DNA of 64,000 nt from Aquila chrysaetos chrysaetos (lineage: Eukaryota; Chordata; Aves; Accipitriformes; Accipitridae). The stretch covers positions 23,134,453 to 23,198,452 of the forward strand of contig NC_044023.1 in the NCBI RefSeq assembly GCF_900496995.4, written 5' to 3'. The notes under the pieces were generated by a model. It made no database searches. It was not told where the DNA came from and was given only the letters and a program-made list of their open reading frames with translations. The position numbers were made by a program, and so were the translations under genes. Shown piece by piece: positions 36,701 to 48,708 of this stretch; position 1 is the stretch's first letter; each line of letters opens with the position of its first letter.

Positions 36701-39700
36701 CGGGCTGCAATACTCCCCAGTTGCATTTCAATTGCCTCTTCCGCTGCTGAACAAGTTGGACACTGTGTAGCCTAGCAGGAAGCAGACCTGTCAAGTCCTT
36801 CCACTTTCCAGCCTCTTAAAATTCCTCAGGGAGTTAACCCATACCTGTGGGTTGGAGGCTTACTCCACAGGAGTGATTTATTACTGTAAATGTTGTCCAT
36901 AGAGTAGCTTGCATCAGAGGAAAATCTTCTGGATTTTTCTAGCTTCCAGGTAACTAGGAGATCCCGATGTACAGAACTTGGCTCCAGCAGAAGTAGGTGA
37001 ATGGCTCTTTTCCTATACTTGCCCAAGCTGTCTGTCTGTTAAGCTATGCAAAGCACTTCTCCCCAAGTAACTTTGCTCCCCTGATTGCCCCAAGGCTTGA
37101 AAAATTATTTAAGTGCTTGTAAGAAATGACTTGACTGACTTCACACAAGCTTCAATGCACGTGAATATTGTATCTCTGACTTCTTGGCTATGAAGCCTTC
37201 AGTTGGAAGGCAAATGGTTAGAAAAAGCTAATGATATTTTACTATGTAAACTAGCTGCGTCAGATAAGTACTAAATTTAACTTTCTTTTTTTTCAGTCAG
37301 GTCAATTCAGTGAAGATATGATTCCTACTGTGGGCTTCAACATGAGAAAAGTTACGAAGGGTAATGTCACAATAAAGGTATGTTACCATTGTTGACTGTC
37401 TCTTCTTAAACCCATGCAAGGTTGGCTTCAGCTTCTAGTTTAAAATTTGTTTGCTCTGTTTTGCTTCCGCCATTAGGACAAATACAGGAAACTGAAGAGG
37501 CTCAGCTAAACCTGTCAAATAGCTTAAGAATACACTTAAGTTTATTTATGGGGTTTCTTAAATGAGAATCTGTGTGTGATTTCCAGGTTCATGGGCTAGT
37601 TAAAGCAATGTTGTGATAATGCTGTCTGGCTTTAATCTCAGTTAATTTTCATGTGTTTAGGGCCCGGAGATCCTCCTCTTCTGCTCATCAATATTGCTTA
37701 AGGGAAGGCTTAGATCAAAAGCAAAGTTTTAAGTCAATATATCTTATCTTATGTTCTTATATATCACAGTGTGTAAACTTGGTACACACGTGTGTTCTTG
37801 TATCTGCTCTAAGATGCTGTAGTTTGCATCTTATGCTCTTGGGCCTGCAAGCTTTGATCAGCTGTACAAGGGATTATTTCTGCTCTAATATGTGAGAGGT
37901 CCTGCAGCTGGCCTAAGGAGAAAGGGAAAACTGTGTTTTGATTTCTTGTCTTATCTTGTGTGACATGTTTAAACATAGTGCATGGCTAAACTGTCTTTTT
38001 CCCCTTGCCTTAAGATTTGGGATATAGGAGGGCAACCACGATTCCGAAGCATGTGGGAACGATATTGCAGAGGAGTTAATGCTATTGTGTAAGTGTTGTC
38101 TTCCTTCAGCTAGTACTTAACTTCAGATTTGCTTCTCTTCTGTGTGTGGCCTTTCTAACAGTGCATGCTTGAGTCGGTAGTACTCATTTTAATTTTGAAA
38201 CTGTACTGCAAGCATATTGACCTTTTTTTACCCTTAAGTTCAGGGCTCAAGATGGGTTATTTTCTTATCAGTGTCTGATCTAGAGTACTAACTACTTCCT
38301 GTCTGAACTGAGTGGCAGTGCTGTCTAACTGAAAGAATCTTTCATCTACTCTGATCTTAGAGAATTTTTTTGAAAGAACCAAATTCTTTGCTCGGAAGAC
38401 CTAGCTTTATTTAAAGCCTTGTTGAATCTGCTCAAAACTGACAGCATAAAGGAAAGACTGCTGTTTCTGAAGTAGTTCAGTCTCACTGACCTAACCTTAA
38501 ATTCTCTTTAAAGCTACATGGTAGATGCTGCAGATCGTGAAAAAATAGAAGCCTCTCGAAATGAGCTGCACAATCTTCTAGATAAGCCACAGTTACAAGG
38601 AATCCCTGTAAGTAATATTGCCTTACACAGTATTAAACTTGCTTGAGGAATGTGCATAACTTTAGTAGCTCTGAAGTTTGGCTTGAACTCTTAAGTGAAG
38701 TGTAAGGCTTAGCCTTACTGGTTAGAATAAGCATGAACAATACCTGCCCCTAGTGCCTTAAATCAAATTGTTGACCTCGGTCAATCCTTCAGTGATCTTA
38801 TGCTTGTTCAGTGCCCACAGAAGAAGAAAAAAAAAAAAAAAAAGAACAGTAATTCAGAGTATTCCACTATGAATTTGTGCTCTCTTCTAGAGTCTACTAT
38901 AGTACAGGTTAACTAGACTGTAGTGCAGAAGTATAGAGTAAGTTTGGGGAATCTCAGCTGAAAGTCTGCTGGGATTGTTCTCAGTTTTGTGAGCTGATGT
39001 GTTCTCATGCTTGCTTTTTGTGTGTAACAAGTTATTTGTACCCCCTCTTTCCCTGGGATTAGGTCAATCTTCCTCCTTGATCTGGTTTAATAGTGAATGT
39101 CTCATTCCGTTAGATTTAATAGCCTAGTGCAGACTGCTTGTCAGAATCCCTTGAAGTTTGTTGTTTGTGTTTTGTTGGTTGGTAGGGGGTTTTTTGCTGT
39201 GTGTGTGTGGGTTTTTTTGGTTGTTTTGTTTGTTGTTGGTGGTTTTTTTTTTAAAGCAAAGCTGCAACCATTTCCTTCTGCTCTGAATTTCAGGTTCTAG
39301 TACTTGGAAATAAGAGAGACCTTCCTAATGCTTTGGATGAGAAACAGCTAATTGAAAAGATGTAAGTCTAACCCTTCCTAAGAAAGGCTACTTTAACTCA
39401 ATAAATGAATTCATGTACATAGGGTTGTTAGATCAAGAAGCTTGCATTTATAAGTAGAAAACCCAGCAACAGGAGCTAGCTGAAACATTGTACAGAAACA
39501 AGTTACGTGGAGAAGATGGAGGGGAACACTTTAGATTCTCAGTATAAGATTCCTTGTTATAAGTGAAGTGTATGTTGAAATGTTCTCTCTTTCGTAGGAA
39601 CCTTGCTGCTATTCAGGACAGAGAAATCTGCTGCTACTCAATTTCTTGCAAAGAGAAAGATAATATAGGTAACTATTAACCTAAAATGCTAAGCATTTTG

Positions 39701-41162
39701 AAGAGCTCTCAGAGGATGGATTGGGGGATTGTAACTTCTTAAACACAAGCTTCCTGGCTTCAGGAAACTGGTAACAAATCAAAGAACAATATGTAGGTGC
39801 ACTGGTTAAATTTAGTATAACTCCTGATGGCAGCGAGGAAGCTTGACTGGTATTAAAGTTGTAGGGGTTGTAGTTATCAAAACATATGTCAGTCTCCTGT
39901 GAAGTCTGCTGCCTTTCATCAGTTAGTTTGCAGCAAATAGCTGACCAGTCGCACTATTAGCTTGGCCTAAATGATTTTATACTTATGTCAGGTACTTTCA
40001 GTTCTGCCTCGCTTCATGAGGCTAGCAAGTACTTGCAGCAAGTTTTCCCTCAACAGTCATTCCCTTGAAATAGTCATCTTCCCTTGCTGTCTTATCAAAG
40101 CGGTTCATGTTGTGGCCTCTGCTAGTCACTACTCCATGCAGCCAAACAGTAAATTTTCTGGTGCTGACATCAATTGCTTTAGAAATTCTGGAGGTCGAAG
40201 GCAGAAACCATGGTACTGTGTAATACCAAGTACTTGACACTAGTATTGTAAGTAAACTGAGTAGTCTCAACTGAATGAAAACACACTACTTAACAATGGT
40301 AGCCATCGTTCTCCTGATGCCTTCTTGTGGCTGCCATGAGATTAACACTGGTTCATTGGTGGGCCTACATGAGTTTACTGATGAGGGAAACTTCAGGCTG
40401 GTTGTCACAGGAACAGGCTATAGAGGATACCAGAACTGCTTTATATTAAGGACTCAACTTCTTCCAAGGAAAAATGAACAGCCTTTGGAAGTCTTCTGGC
40501 TTCTTATCCAAAAAGCCCCTATTACCTTACCATCAGTTAAAGATTCAAACATGGTGGATAAGAGAAGCAGATATTCCTTTCTATTCTATCTCCTGCACAA
40601 GGCTCACAGCACAGCTGAGCATCATTGATGCTATAGGGAAGGTGCTGCTGGAAGCATTGGGCTGGTATGCTGCTAGTGCATTTCACTTCCTTAGGAGACC
40701 CTCTTTCAAGCATGGAGGAGCTTGGTGCTTTGTAGGGCTTAACTTTGTTCTCATCAGGTCAGGAGAGGCAGACTGGCTAAATAGAGCAATGTTGATCTAA
40801 AACTAATTATGTAAGCTATACCAAAGTATCAGATTAAGGGATGTCTTTTTTCTAGAGGTGTAGCTGACTGAGGAACCAGGCTGTCTGGGGCACTTCCTTT
40901 ATGTGTTACTTAAAGGATGCTGAGCAGTTACAGGACCAAAGCACAGACAGCAAGCATTCCAGAAAATCATTCTGTTGATCTGTCTTGGACCATCCTCTGG
41001 GGAAGGGCTGGATATTCCTGTCATGTATTTGAGGACACTGGCATACCAAAGCGATGCCAGTTACACACAGACAGACACTTGAATATGGAACTTCTCTTCT
41101 CTCTCTCTTTAGATATCACGCTTCAGTGGCTTATTCAGCATTCAAAATCTAGAAGAAGCTGA
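27788..41162 (+). CDS. ARL8B: ADP-ribosylation factor-like GTPase 8B, 7 coding exons
   Basis: Small Arf-family GTPase of the lysosome membrane. In its GTP form it recruits SKIP/kinesin-1 for outward lysosome movement and HOPS for fusion. Coding exons are 27788-27910, 37297-37377, 38015-38088, 38514-38607, 39294-39361, 39598-39668 and 41113-41162, all GT-AG, giving 186 residues, the family length. Visible motifs: amphipathic N-terminus [12 protein letters not shown], with no Gly2 for myristoylation, as expected for Arl8, which is N-acetylated; P-loop GLQYSGKTT with K33 and T34; switch I IPTVGF; WDIGGQ with Q75; NKRD at 130-133; SCKEKDN; and C-terminus SKSRRS. From memory, it differs from human only at Leu5, Val96 and Ala150, all conservative. 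The start lies in GCCGCCATG context. The first intron is 9.4 kb. Expression is probably housekeeping from the CpG-island promoter. Confidence 0.98.
27911..37296 (+). other. ARL8B: ARL8B intron 1
   Basis: A 9.4 kb intron from GTGAGC to TTTTTTTTCAG. The first 300 bases continue the CpG island. The remainder is AT-rich, with a T-rich homopolymer near 32343-32364 and one possible SINE relic near 35.8 kb. No other exon or RNA gene is visible. Confidence 0.85.
35818..35875 (+). repeat. Possible MIR-like SINE fragment
   Basis: GGCTTCAAATCCAAGCTCTG followed by CACTTATTTCTG resembles the MIR B-box region GGGTTCGAATCCCGGCTCTGCCACTTACTAGCTG. The match fades on both sides. Confidence 0.3.
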
Positions 41163-43060
41163 AGTCTTCTTGGAATCTCCAGTACCAGTTGGCCATAATC
41201 TCAATTGTCCACTTCCCTCCATAATGAGATACTACCCAAAAATCCTGTATCAAGAATCTTGCCTTTTCACGGTTCATTTCTCATGTGCACTGCTGAAGAC
41301 TTGTATTCCTATTCTGTCACAAAACAACTAGAGTTGTCATGATAAAGTCAGCACAAATATTTATTTTACAACCATCTATGGTGGGAGGGTTGGGGGGGCT
41401 TTTTAAAAAAAAAATCTCTCTACCATGTTAACTATGATGGTACACTCTGTTCTGGTTTTTCAGGGCCAGGTTTTTATATGATTTTCAGCAAGTGTTTTAT
41501 TTCTAGTGTTTAGTGGCTTGAAGATGCTGATGCTTGACAGCATTAAGATTCTGTAAGATGCCACATACAGTAGTTAGAAAACATTTAAGCGTGAGTTGTG
41601 GGATACCGATTTATCTCACAAATGCATGTGATGTGTGTATGTAAGCAGAGAAATGGGAGCTGTTTGCGGAGGGGAGCACAAGGCATAGATCAGCATCACT
41701 AATCTACAGCTGAGAGCTTATCCTGTCACTTGAAAAAGAAAATTCTCATGATGAATTAGGAAAGAGTCGACTGTTTAAAATCATTTTGTTGCTTCTGTTT
41801 AACATTTGTGTGGGGGATGGGAATGGACTGTTCTGTCAAGCTTTCAAAAATTGGACTATTCCAGCATGAAAACAAATTGCTAGGAACATCAGACTTTGTT
41901 CAAATACATTTTTCTATCTACAGATACTAGTGGTCTCTATCTGAAACCAGAACACACATTCTGAGCAGCTGCATGACACTTAAATTACTGATGTTTTTGT
42001 ATAGAGTCAGTTGTTGACCTTTAGCACAATATCTATGTAATCGTCTAGTGTCTCCTGCTCATGAAATGGCTGGGCACAGTTTCACCTGGTGCTATGGAAT
42101 ATCTAGGCTATTGTGACAACTCTAGACCTGCCTGCTTTCTTGATGTAACCATGTGCAAAGTCTGTAAGTTGCAAGATGAAATGTTCTACTGTGTCAAAGC
42201 ACAAGAGAGCCAATGAATTGATCCTGTTTCTTGACTAGCTCCTACAGTATAGGGAAGTATGTATAAACTAAAGATTGTAATGTTTTTGTAGCTTTACTTT
42301 CTCAATGACTTCAGTATATTTAAAGGGACAGACTTGTTAAGACTGGTTTGTTCATACAGTAATGTCAGTGTAGCTTACTAGTGTATGCAAATACATGGTG
42401 CACCTGCTTGTGTTGCCTCACACTGTGTGTGATTCTTCACCTAAATGTAGTTTGCATTATGTCGGAGTCTTTGGTTGGAAACTGTTTAGTCCATATCAGT
42501 TATGACAAGCCAGTTTTAATTTAGACTGCCATGGCCTTACTGTTCTGTACCAACGATCGCACTGTTGCACAGACACTACATGCTGCCTGCATTCAGTCTG
42601 AACTTGCATTTTAACTTTTTGTCCCCTTTCAGTTCTCTGAAGCATGATTTCAATTAATTCATACTCTGGTGCTGTAGAGGAGAGGGTATATTAACTTGCT
42701 ACTGTAGTCCCTAGTTCACCAGGAACTGCTACAGTTACTTTTATTTAGCAAACTTGCTTGTGCCTAAGATAAGGAAACTAAACTAGAATGTGTGAATCTT
42801 TGTGGGGGACCAGGTCACTGTTTAGTTAACTGGCCTATAGCTAAACTTGATGTGTTTGGTGTTTATATACTTCACTGCTTTCAGCGTTTATGGCATCCAA
42901 ACACTACCAATTGTTAACCTGTGCATTACTCTCTGCATGTGAACAACTTATACAATTACTGAACTTTGTAAATACGTGAATTTTTTTTATTTAGGTGGAT
43001 GCATATGTTGGTTTACTGCTCTTCAGCTTTATTCAATAAACTTATGTTTTGAGGGTTGTA
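41163..43060 (+). other. ARL8B: ARL8B 3' untranslated region
   Basis: About 1.9 kb of AT-rich sequence after the stop codon, ending at a strong signal at 43035. There is no open frame of note. The length is similar to the mammalian 3' UTR. Confidence 0.75.
43035..43040 (+). terminator. ARL8B: Main polyadenylation signal of ARL8B
   Basis: AATAAA in TTCAATAAACTTATG, followed by a GT-rich downstream element (GAGGGTTGTATTG). Cleavage is expected near 43055-43060. Confidence 0.75.
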
Positions 43061-46000
43061 TTGACACTTAACTGACTGACTTGAGTTGATGTGGCTTAAC
43101 TCATGGAAATACATTTTTGGATGTCTGTCTCCTCTCCCACAAGATTACAGTGGGGGAAGAAGGTTCGGTAAATAACTGAGCTTCTTTATGTTATGTGGTT
43201 CAAGTATTCAAGTGAAATGCTTGTAAAACTACCTTTCAGGCCTGGGGCTTTCTCAGGTTACATGAGCAAGCTTAGTCAGTCAGTCTCAGCAGACTTCAGT
43301 GCTTTTTTATGTTTATGAAAAGCACTGGTCAGCTGAAGGGTCTTAAGTATGGGCAGCCTTCTGGAGCTCTGTTTTCAGGAGAAAAATGCATGTGTCTACA
43401 AGCTTGTTGCTTGTCATCAAGCCTAGAGTAAACCCTTTGCTTTTCTAGCAGAAGTGTCAGATCTAGCAGTGCCTGATCATTGATGCCAATTAAAGCATAA
43501 AGATTCTTATCTCATTGGAAAGCGAGGCTTTTGTTGACAGAGGTCTTGGACAAAATCTTTATTGTGATTTTAATCTGAAGTTAACACTGACTGTTCTTCC
43601 CAAATGCTTTGTTGCATTAATTTCTCTCGGGTCACTTATTAATGTATAGGACCATATGTCAACATCTTCCAAGTAATGGTAACAAATTGGATGTCTTCTG
43701 TTCGTGGCCTGCCTCTATGTAAGCTTTCAAACTTACTGAGCTGTAATGGGTTAGTTTTTAGGCCTGAGTACTGGTCAGTTAGCATCCTTCATGTGTAACT
43801 CAGCTGGTGGGAAGGACTAATGAACTGTTGAGTAAAACATCACGTGCGTATTTCTTCAGCTGATGAGGAGTTTCCTGCGTGCAAAACAAGCTACCTGGAG
43901 TTAACATTCTAAGCAAAATGCATCTAGATACAAAATCTGAAAACAGTATTGGTGCTGTAAGATTTGTCACCCTGGTTGGTCTGATAGCAGTACTAATCAC
44001 TTAAATCAGCTGTGGTGTGAACTTGGCCAACAGCTGTTTGCTTGATGTGGTATTTAAGTAATAGCTTCTACTTCTAAATGTAAATAGCAAGGAAAGCTAC
44101 ACTGGCCACCTATGATGTACATACTCTAAAATGTACATTTGTTATTACTTCATGAAATGACTCTGCCTAGGTTTTCACAGCTGTTCTTGCACAGTTTGAG
44201 ATGCCCTCAGTTACTCACGGGGCAGAAATGTAGACCTTGAAGAGACTGTTTGAATCCAGTGCAAAGCATTACACTTTTTCTGTTTGAGGGCTTGATTAGC
44301 TTTCCAACTACCTTAATTTTGAAACAGAAGGGAAGTGTAGTAAGTCTTTCCAGAGAAGTGAGGCTGCTCTTGCCACCTTTCAGCCCTGGGCTGAAAAGAC
44401 TACTTACTCATCTGGCACAGTTAAGTCCAAGGTTAAAGCTTTTCTGTTCCAATAAAGGTGTGGAGCCTAAGGTAGGCATTAGCAGTGTTGTCTGCTGAAC
44501 TTGGATGTTATAGCTGTGTTCTGCTTCTAGAAATCTATTGAGCCAGTCTAATCTCTCATGATGATTACTTGTCTCAGGCTCTGTAGTGAGCCTAGACAGT
44601 AAAAAGAAACTGATTAAATTTCCCATTCTCTTAACAAAAGTTGCTTTTGGGGGTGCATTTTAGTAACATAAATTATTGTACTTAAACATCAGTAGCTGTA
44701 GTCCTGAAACTCTCTTCTGATGTATCTGCAGTAGGCCTTGACCGTTAGCATATTAAGAAAACTGGATCTTGTGAAAAGGCAAATACTGAGCCGGAGAGAA
44801 CTCTTGGTCATGAATATGCATGCAAGTTAGACACCAGTCATACCTTTATGACCTCATGATGTGTTGGTATTGTATGGTGTCCCAATGATTTTAAAATAGC
44901 CATCAACTCTAAATACTTGTTGGTGGTTTTGTTCAGTACAAGCAATCGCTCTTACTGATCATAGAGCAGCACATCTCTAGACTAGACTAGGAAGAAATGT
45001 TTGTGCGTGCACCCACAGCACCGGGCTGTGTGAAAGTTTTCCTTGGAGTGTTAATGTCCGATCAACTTTAGTGTGGATGGTGGTTTCTTTAAGTGCAATT
45101 ACAGTGCAGTATAACTCATCATCACCCCGAGTACAGCTGAGTGTCGTAGCAGTTGCACAGAGCAATTCTGTCCTACCACTTAGCAACATGAAAAATGCAC
45201 AAATGTGGAGCTGTTTCATGATCTGTGGAACTAATAATCTAGTTTCTTATCGATTTGTGTTTTCTCTTTGCACCTTTATGGAAACAGGTTGGAAAGATGG
45301 TCCTTTTTGGATGCTGACATATAAAACTGCATAATCTTCACTTTCTGGTAGAAGAAAGGAGGCCAAAGAAAATGCCTTAAACAGTCTCTCTGGTTAAATT
45401 AATATAGGAATGTTATGCAGGGATCTATAATAACTTGAAGTATGTCTTAGCTGGATTATCAAGCTTTTAACTTTTCTAAGGTTTAATTTTATAGTTACTG
45501 TGGCTGTGCAATGGCATGTCATGATTTGCTTTGTGCGTGTTTACTGAATGTGAAAGAAATGCGCTTCTTCCCGGTCGCATGCCCCAGCACTGCTCCCTGC
45601 TGGCTTGCTTTTGCACTGACCCTGACTAGAGAGCTGTGTGAATTCCAAATAGGGGGGGTGTAAATCAGGTTATTTAAGCTATTTTGCTAAGAGTGGTGCA
45701 TTGCCGAGTACACGAACAGCAAAGCAATGAATCGTGTTAAAGGGGAAGTAATGTGTGAATGCCTGAGACTGGTATGTGCTTCAGGACTTCTATTCCCAAA
45801 ACGTGAGTGTAGAATGACTTGTCTACTTCAATGAGTAGTAGTCTATTGCTTTAGGACTACAGATGCTGAATGTTAAAGTATGCCTTGGTGAAACATCGGG
45901 GAATTTCTTTTACATGTCACTTAAATGACAAACAGGGAATGGCACTCAAAGGGGGTACGCACATACTCTTTTAAAGGAGAAGTAAAATATTTGATGTTTT

Positions 46001-48300
46001 TATTTTCGTCACAGTGGAAGGTGGGTAAGTAGACCTTTGTGCCAGGATTAGTGCCTTTTAATTATGACATTACAGGTTTTATTCTGTTAAAGGCAACATC
46101 TATCATTGTGATCATTTTGAAGTGCTTCAATAAAGTGTTGTTGAAAACCATTCTTTTGCATATTCATCTGTAGTAGTACAGCTGCTTTTATTGTTGTCAG
46201 AAATATATAAGAAGCCCTCATTACCAAATTGTGGGAAACATTGTTATGCTCAAGCTAAACTAAACACATCTATGCTAAAATTTAATTCTTTAGATCATCT
46301 GTGAGAGGAGCAAACGGGTCGACTCCTTGAAGCACTCTTCTAACAGTGAAGAGAGTAGGTAGTGTTGCTTCCATGTAGGCAGATATATTCAAGTAGTTTA
46401 CAAGTCTTTCAAGAAGTCTTGCCTGGCCTAATTAGGAAACTTCATGTTTTAAACACTGTCATAAAACAGTGATCTTGAGTATATGAATGAGGCTAATTCT
46501 AAATGAATTCTAAATGTCATGTTTTCATTTATTAAAAAAAAACCCCAACAACATAGTAGTTGAATGCTGTTGCCTGGTTGATGCTTGGTCAGTGTGTGCT
46601 CTGTGTTAGAGAGTGGTTTCTGTGGAAACCGGTAGGAGCATTAACTGCTTCACTTAATCTTGAGAGACTGACTGTAAGCCTTGTGCTCAGTGGGGGGCAA
46701 CTTCCTGAGTAGTTGGCCTGTGAAACTATGATTTCTATCTAAAGCTTTGCTTTGGATGCTGAAAGCATTTGTTGGTCTCATTTGTGTTTCTCTCTGAAAA
46801 GACCTATTGGGTAGAAGTTCATAAACCATATTATTCAACAAACAAAGCAAATACCTGAGTAGAGAAAGAAAAAGCTGTTGTTATGTGTGAAGTTAAAGCT
46901 AGACTTGATTCTTACAAGAGTCTCAGAGTGAAGTAAACTGGTAAGTTGCTTCTGTGTAATTGTGTTAACTTGGGATGTGGAAAGATATTTCAGTCTTTTT
47001 CAACAGCGAGGAATTTTCCTCATTTTTTTAAAGTCAGTAAATGAATCCCCTTCTTGGTGTGAATAATACTATTTCTGGTGCATAAGGGGAAGAGCATAAA
47101 AAAGATGCATGGATTCCATAGATCGAGGAAAGGAACGGAACTGAAAGAGCAACCTCAGGCTGCTATGTTTGAGCAGGCTAGAGGATTTTAACAGGAGTCA
47201 GCGTACACAAGTCTTGATGGACCACTGAATTGTGACTTTTTTTTATTTATTTGTTCTACTGTTTCTGTTGCAATGAATGGAAAACAAAGAGCAAGATCTG
47301 ACTTCTGAAATAGAAAGTATAAAATACAGGCTGCAGACAAATCACTAATGTCTGGTTGCCTGTTTATGTGTGGTAATGGTATTTTTTTTTCCCTGCGTAG
47401 GGATTTTTCTTATTATTTCTATCAACCTTGTTTGTAACGAATCATGCACTTCTTTGCTAAAAGGATGCAAGGCTGGAGTGAACACCAGTCCTTAGTTCAG
47501 CGATAAAGCGGTCAGGCTTACAACCAGTTGCTAGCGACGCTGTTCAGGTTTCTGGGGTAGCCGAGAGATGCGTGTCTCCTCTTGACCTCCCCCAGCTGTA
47601 GTTTCTTTACTGACTTTTCTGTTCTTTTGACTGTCTTTTGAGGGGTTTTTGTTTTACCAGTACTGCCTGACTCTTATTTTCACTTTCGTATCTACAACTT
47701 GCAAGTGGCGTTTGTCAGCCTTCCTATTTTATGCTGCTTTCTTCTCCAGCTGCCTCCGAGCGTGTTCTTGGCTCTCTTCCAGCGCCCCGTCAAGGGCTGG
47801 TTTGGGATGCGCTGGGCGCTGCTGCGGTCGCACCCCTTGCTCCCTTTTCCACCTGGCTGTTGGCGCGGGTCGGTTCTGCCGCTGGGTGAAGGGCAGCCCC
47901 CGTGTCGCTCTTCCCCTGCTTTCCTTGGCCCAAGAGCAGGACCTGGCTTCCACCGCACTGTCCCTCGCTCGCTCTCTCCTCAGGCGAGGAGGAAGGCTCG
48001 CCGTCCCTTCGGCACGGATGGACGATTGCTCCTCGGGGCCGCGGGTCGCAGCGAGGGCCGCCTCATGCCGCCTGGGGGGTAAGCGGGCCTGGGCCCTGCT
48101 AGCAGCAGGAGCCACGGATTACAAATTTTACCGGAATAGCTGATTTTTTTTAAAATTTTTTTTTAAAAAAAACCCCTCTTGTTTCTCATCCTTCACCTTA
48201 TCCCTGAGAGCCAGGCACCGCTGCTCCGGCTCTCCGCTCAGCCCTGGGGTGCCAGGCCCGGCCTAGCGACCGGGCCCAGGCCTGACCCCTCCGCCGCCTC
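43061..48300. other. ARL8B-EDEM1 intergenic region
   Basis: About 5.2 kb. Further AATAAA hexamers at 44451-44456 and 46129-46134 (the second followed by GTGTTGTTG) might serve longer ARL8B transcripts. GC-rich, CpG-containing sequence begins near 47.7 kb as the outer part of the EDEM1 island. Its open frames on both strands lack recognisable domains. No gene is supported. Confidence 0.6.
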
Positions 48301-48375
48301 GCCGGGCCTCGGCCCTTGAGTGACGGCGTGCGCGCCCTATACCCGAAGCCCCTCTTCGCCTCCGCCTCGCCTCGA

Positions 48376-48437
48376 CCAATAGGAGCGGAGCGGGGCGGGC
48401 CCCGCCGCCGTCCGTCTTTCCCTTCCGCCGTTTTAAA
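48376..48437 (+). promoter_or_regulatory. EDEM1: EDEM1 core promoter: CCAAT box and TATA-like box
   Basis: CCAAT (48376-48380, in GACCAATAGG) lies 50 bases upstream of TTTTAAA (48431-48437), so initiation is expected near 48460. This gives a leader of about 70 bases. No full ER-stress element (CCAAT-N9-CCACG) follows this CCAAT box. Confidence 0.55.
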
Positions 48438-48516
48438 GGCGACGCGTCGCGGAGGAGCGCGGCGGAGCGCGGCGGGCGGGGGGGCTGCCGCGGGAAGCGG
48501 GCGGCCCCTTCAAACT

Positions 48517-48708
48517 ATGCGCGCCGGCGACCATGCAATGGCGGTCGCTGGTGCTGGGGCTGCTGCTGCTGAGGCTGGGGCTGCAGGCGCTGCTGGCGCT
48601 GCTGCCCGCGCTGGCGCCCGGCCTTTGCCTGCGCCGCCGCTTCCCCTTCCCCTTCCCGCCGCCGCCCGGCGCCTCGCACTGGGGCTCGCTGCTGCGACGG
48701 GGCGGTGA
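48517..48708 (+). other. Upstream ORF overlapping the EDEM1 start
   Basis: An ATG 16 bases upstream of the EDEM1 ATG, in a different frame, with A at -3. It stays open for 63 codons into EDEM1 exon 1 and encodes an Ala-rich peptide. If the start site is near 48460, scanning ribosomes would meet this ATG first. It has no known homologue, so it is probably regulatory or incidental. Confidence 0.4.

Noticed and set aside
40275-40628. 117-codon frame with a hydrophobic N-terminus in ARL8B intron 6
   Set aside because: It looks signal-peptide-like but has no promoter, homology or splice support, and is within chance length for the intron.
47649-48143. 164-codon frame upstream of EDEM1
   Set aside because: It starts in AT-rich and continues in GC-rich sequence with no domain. 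It overlaps minus-strand frames and is explained by the edge of the CpG island.
48376-48400. ER-stress element (CCAAT-N9-CCACG) at the EDEM1 CCAAT box
   Set aside because: The nine-base spacer is followed by GCGGG, not CCACG, so the element is not present here.
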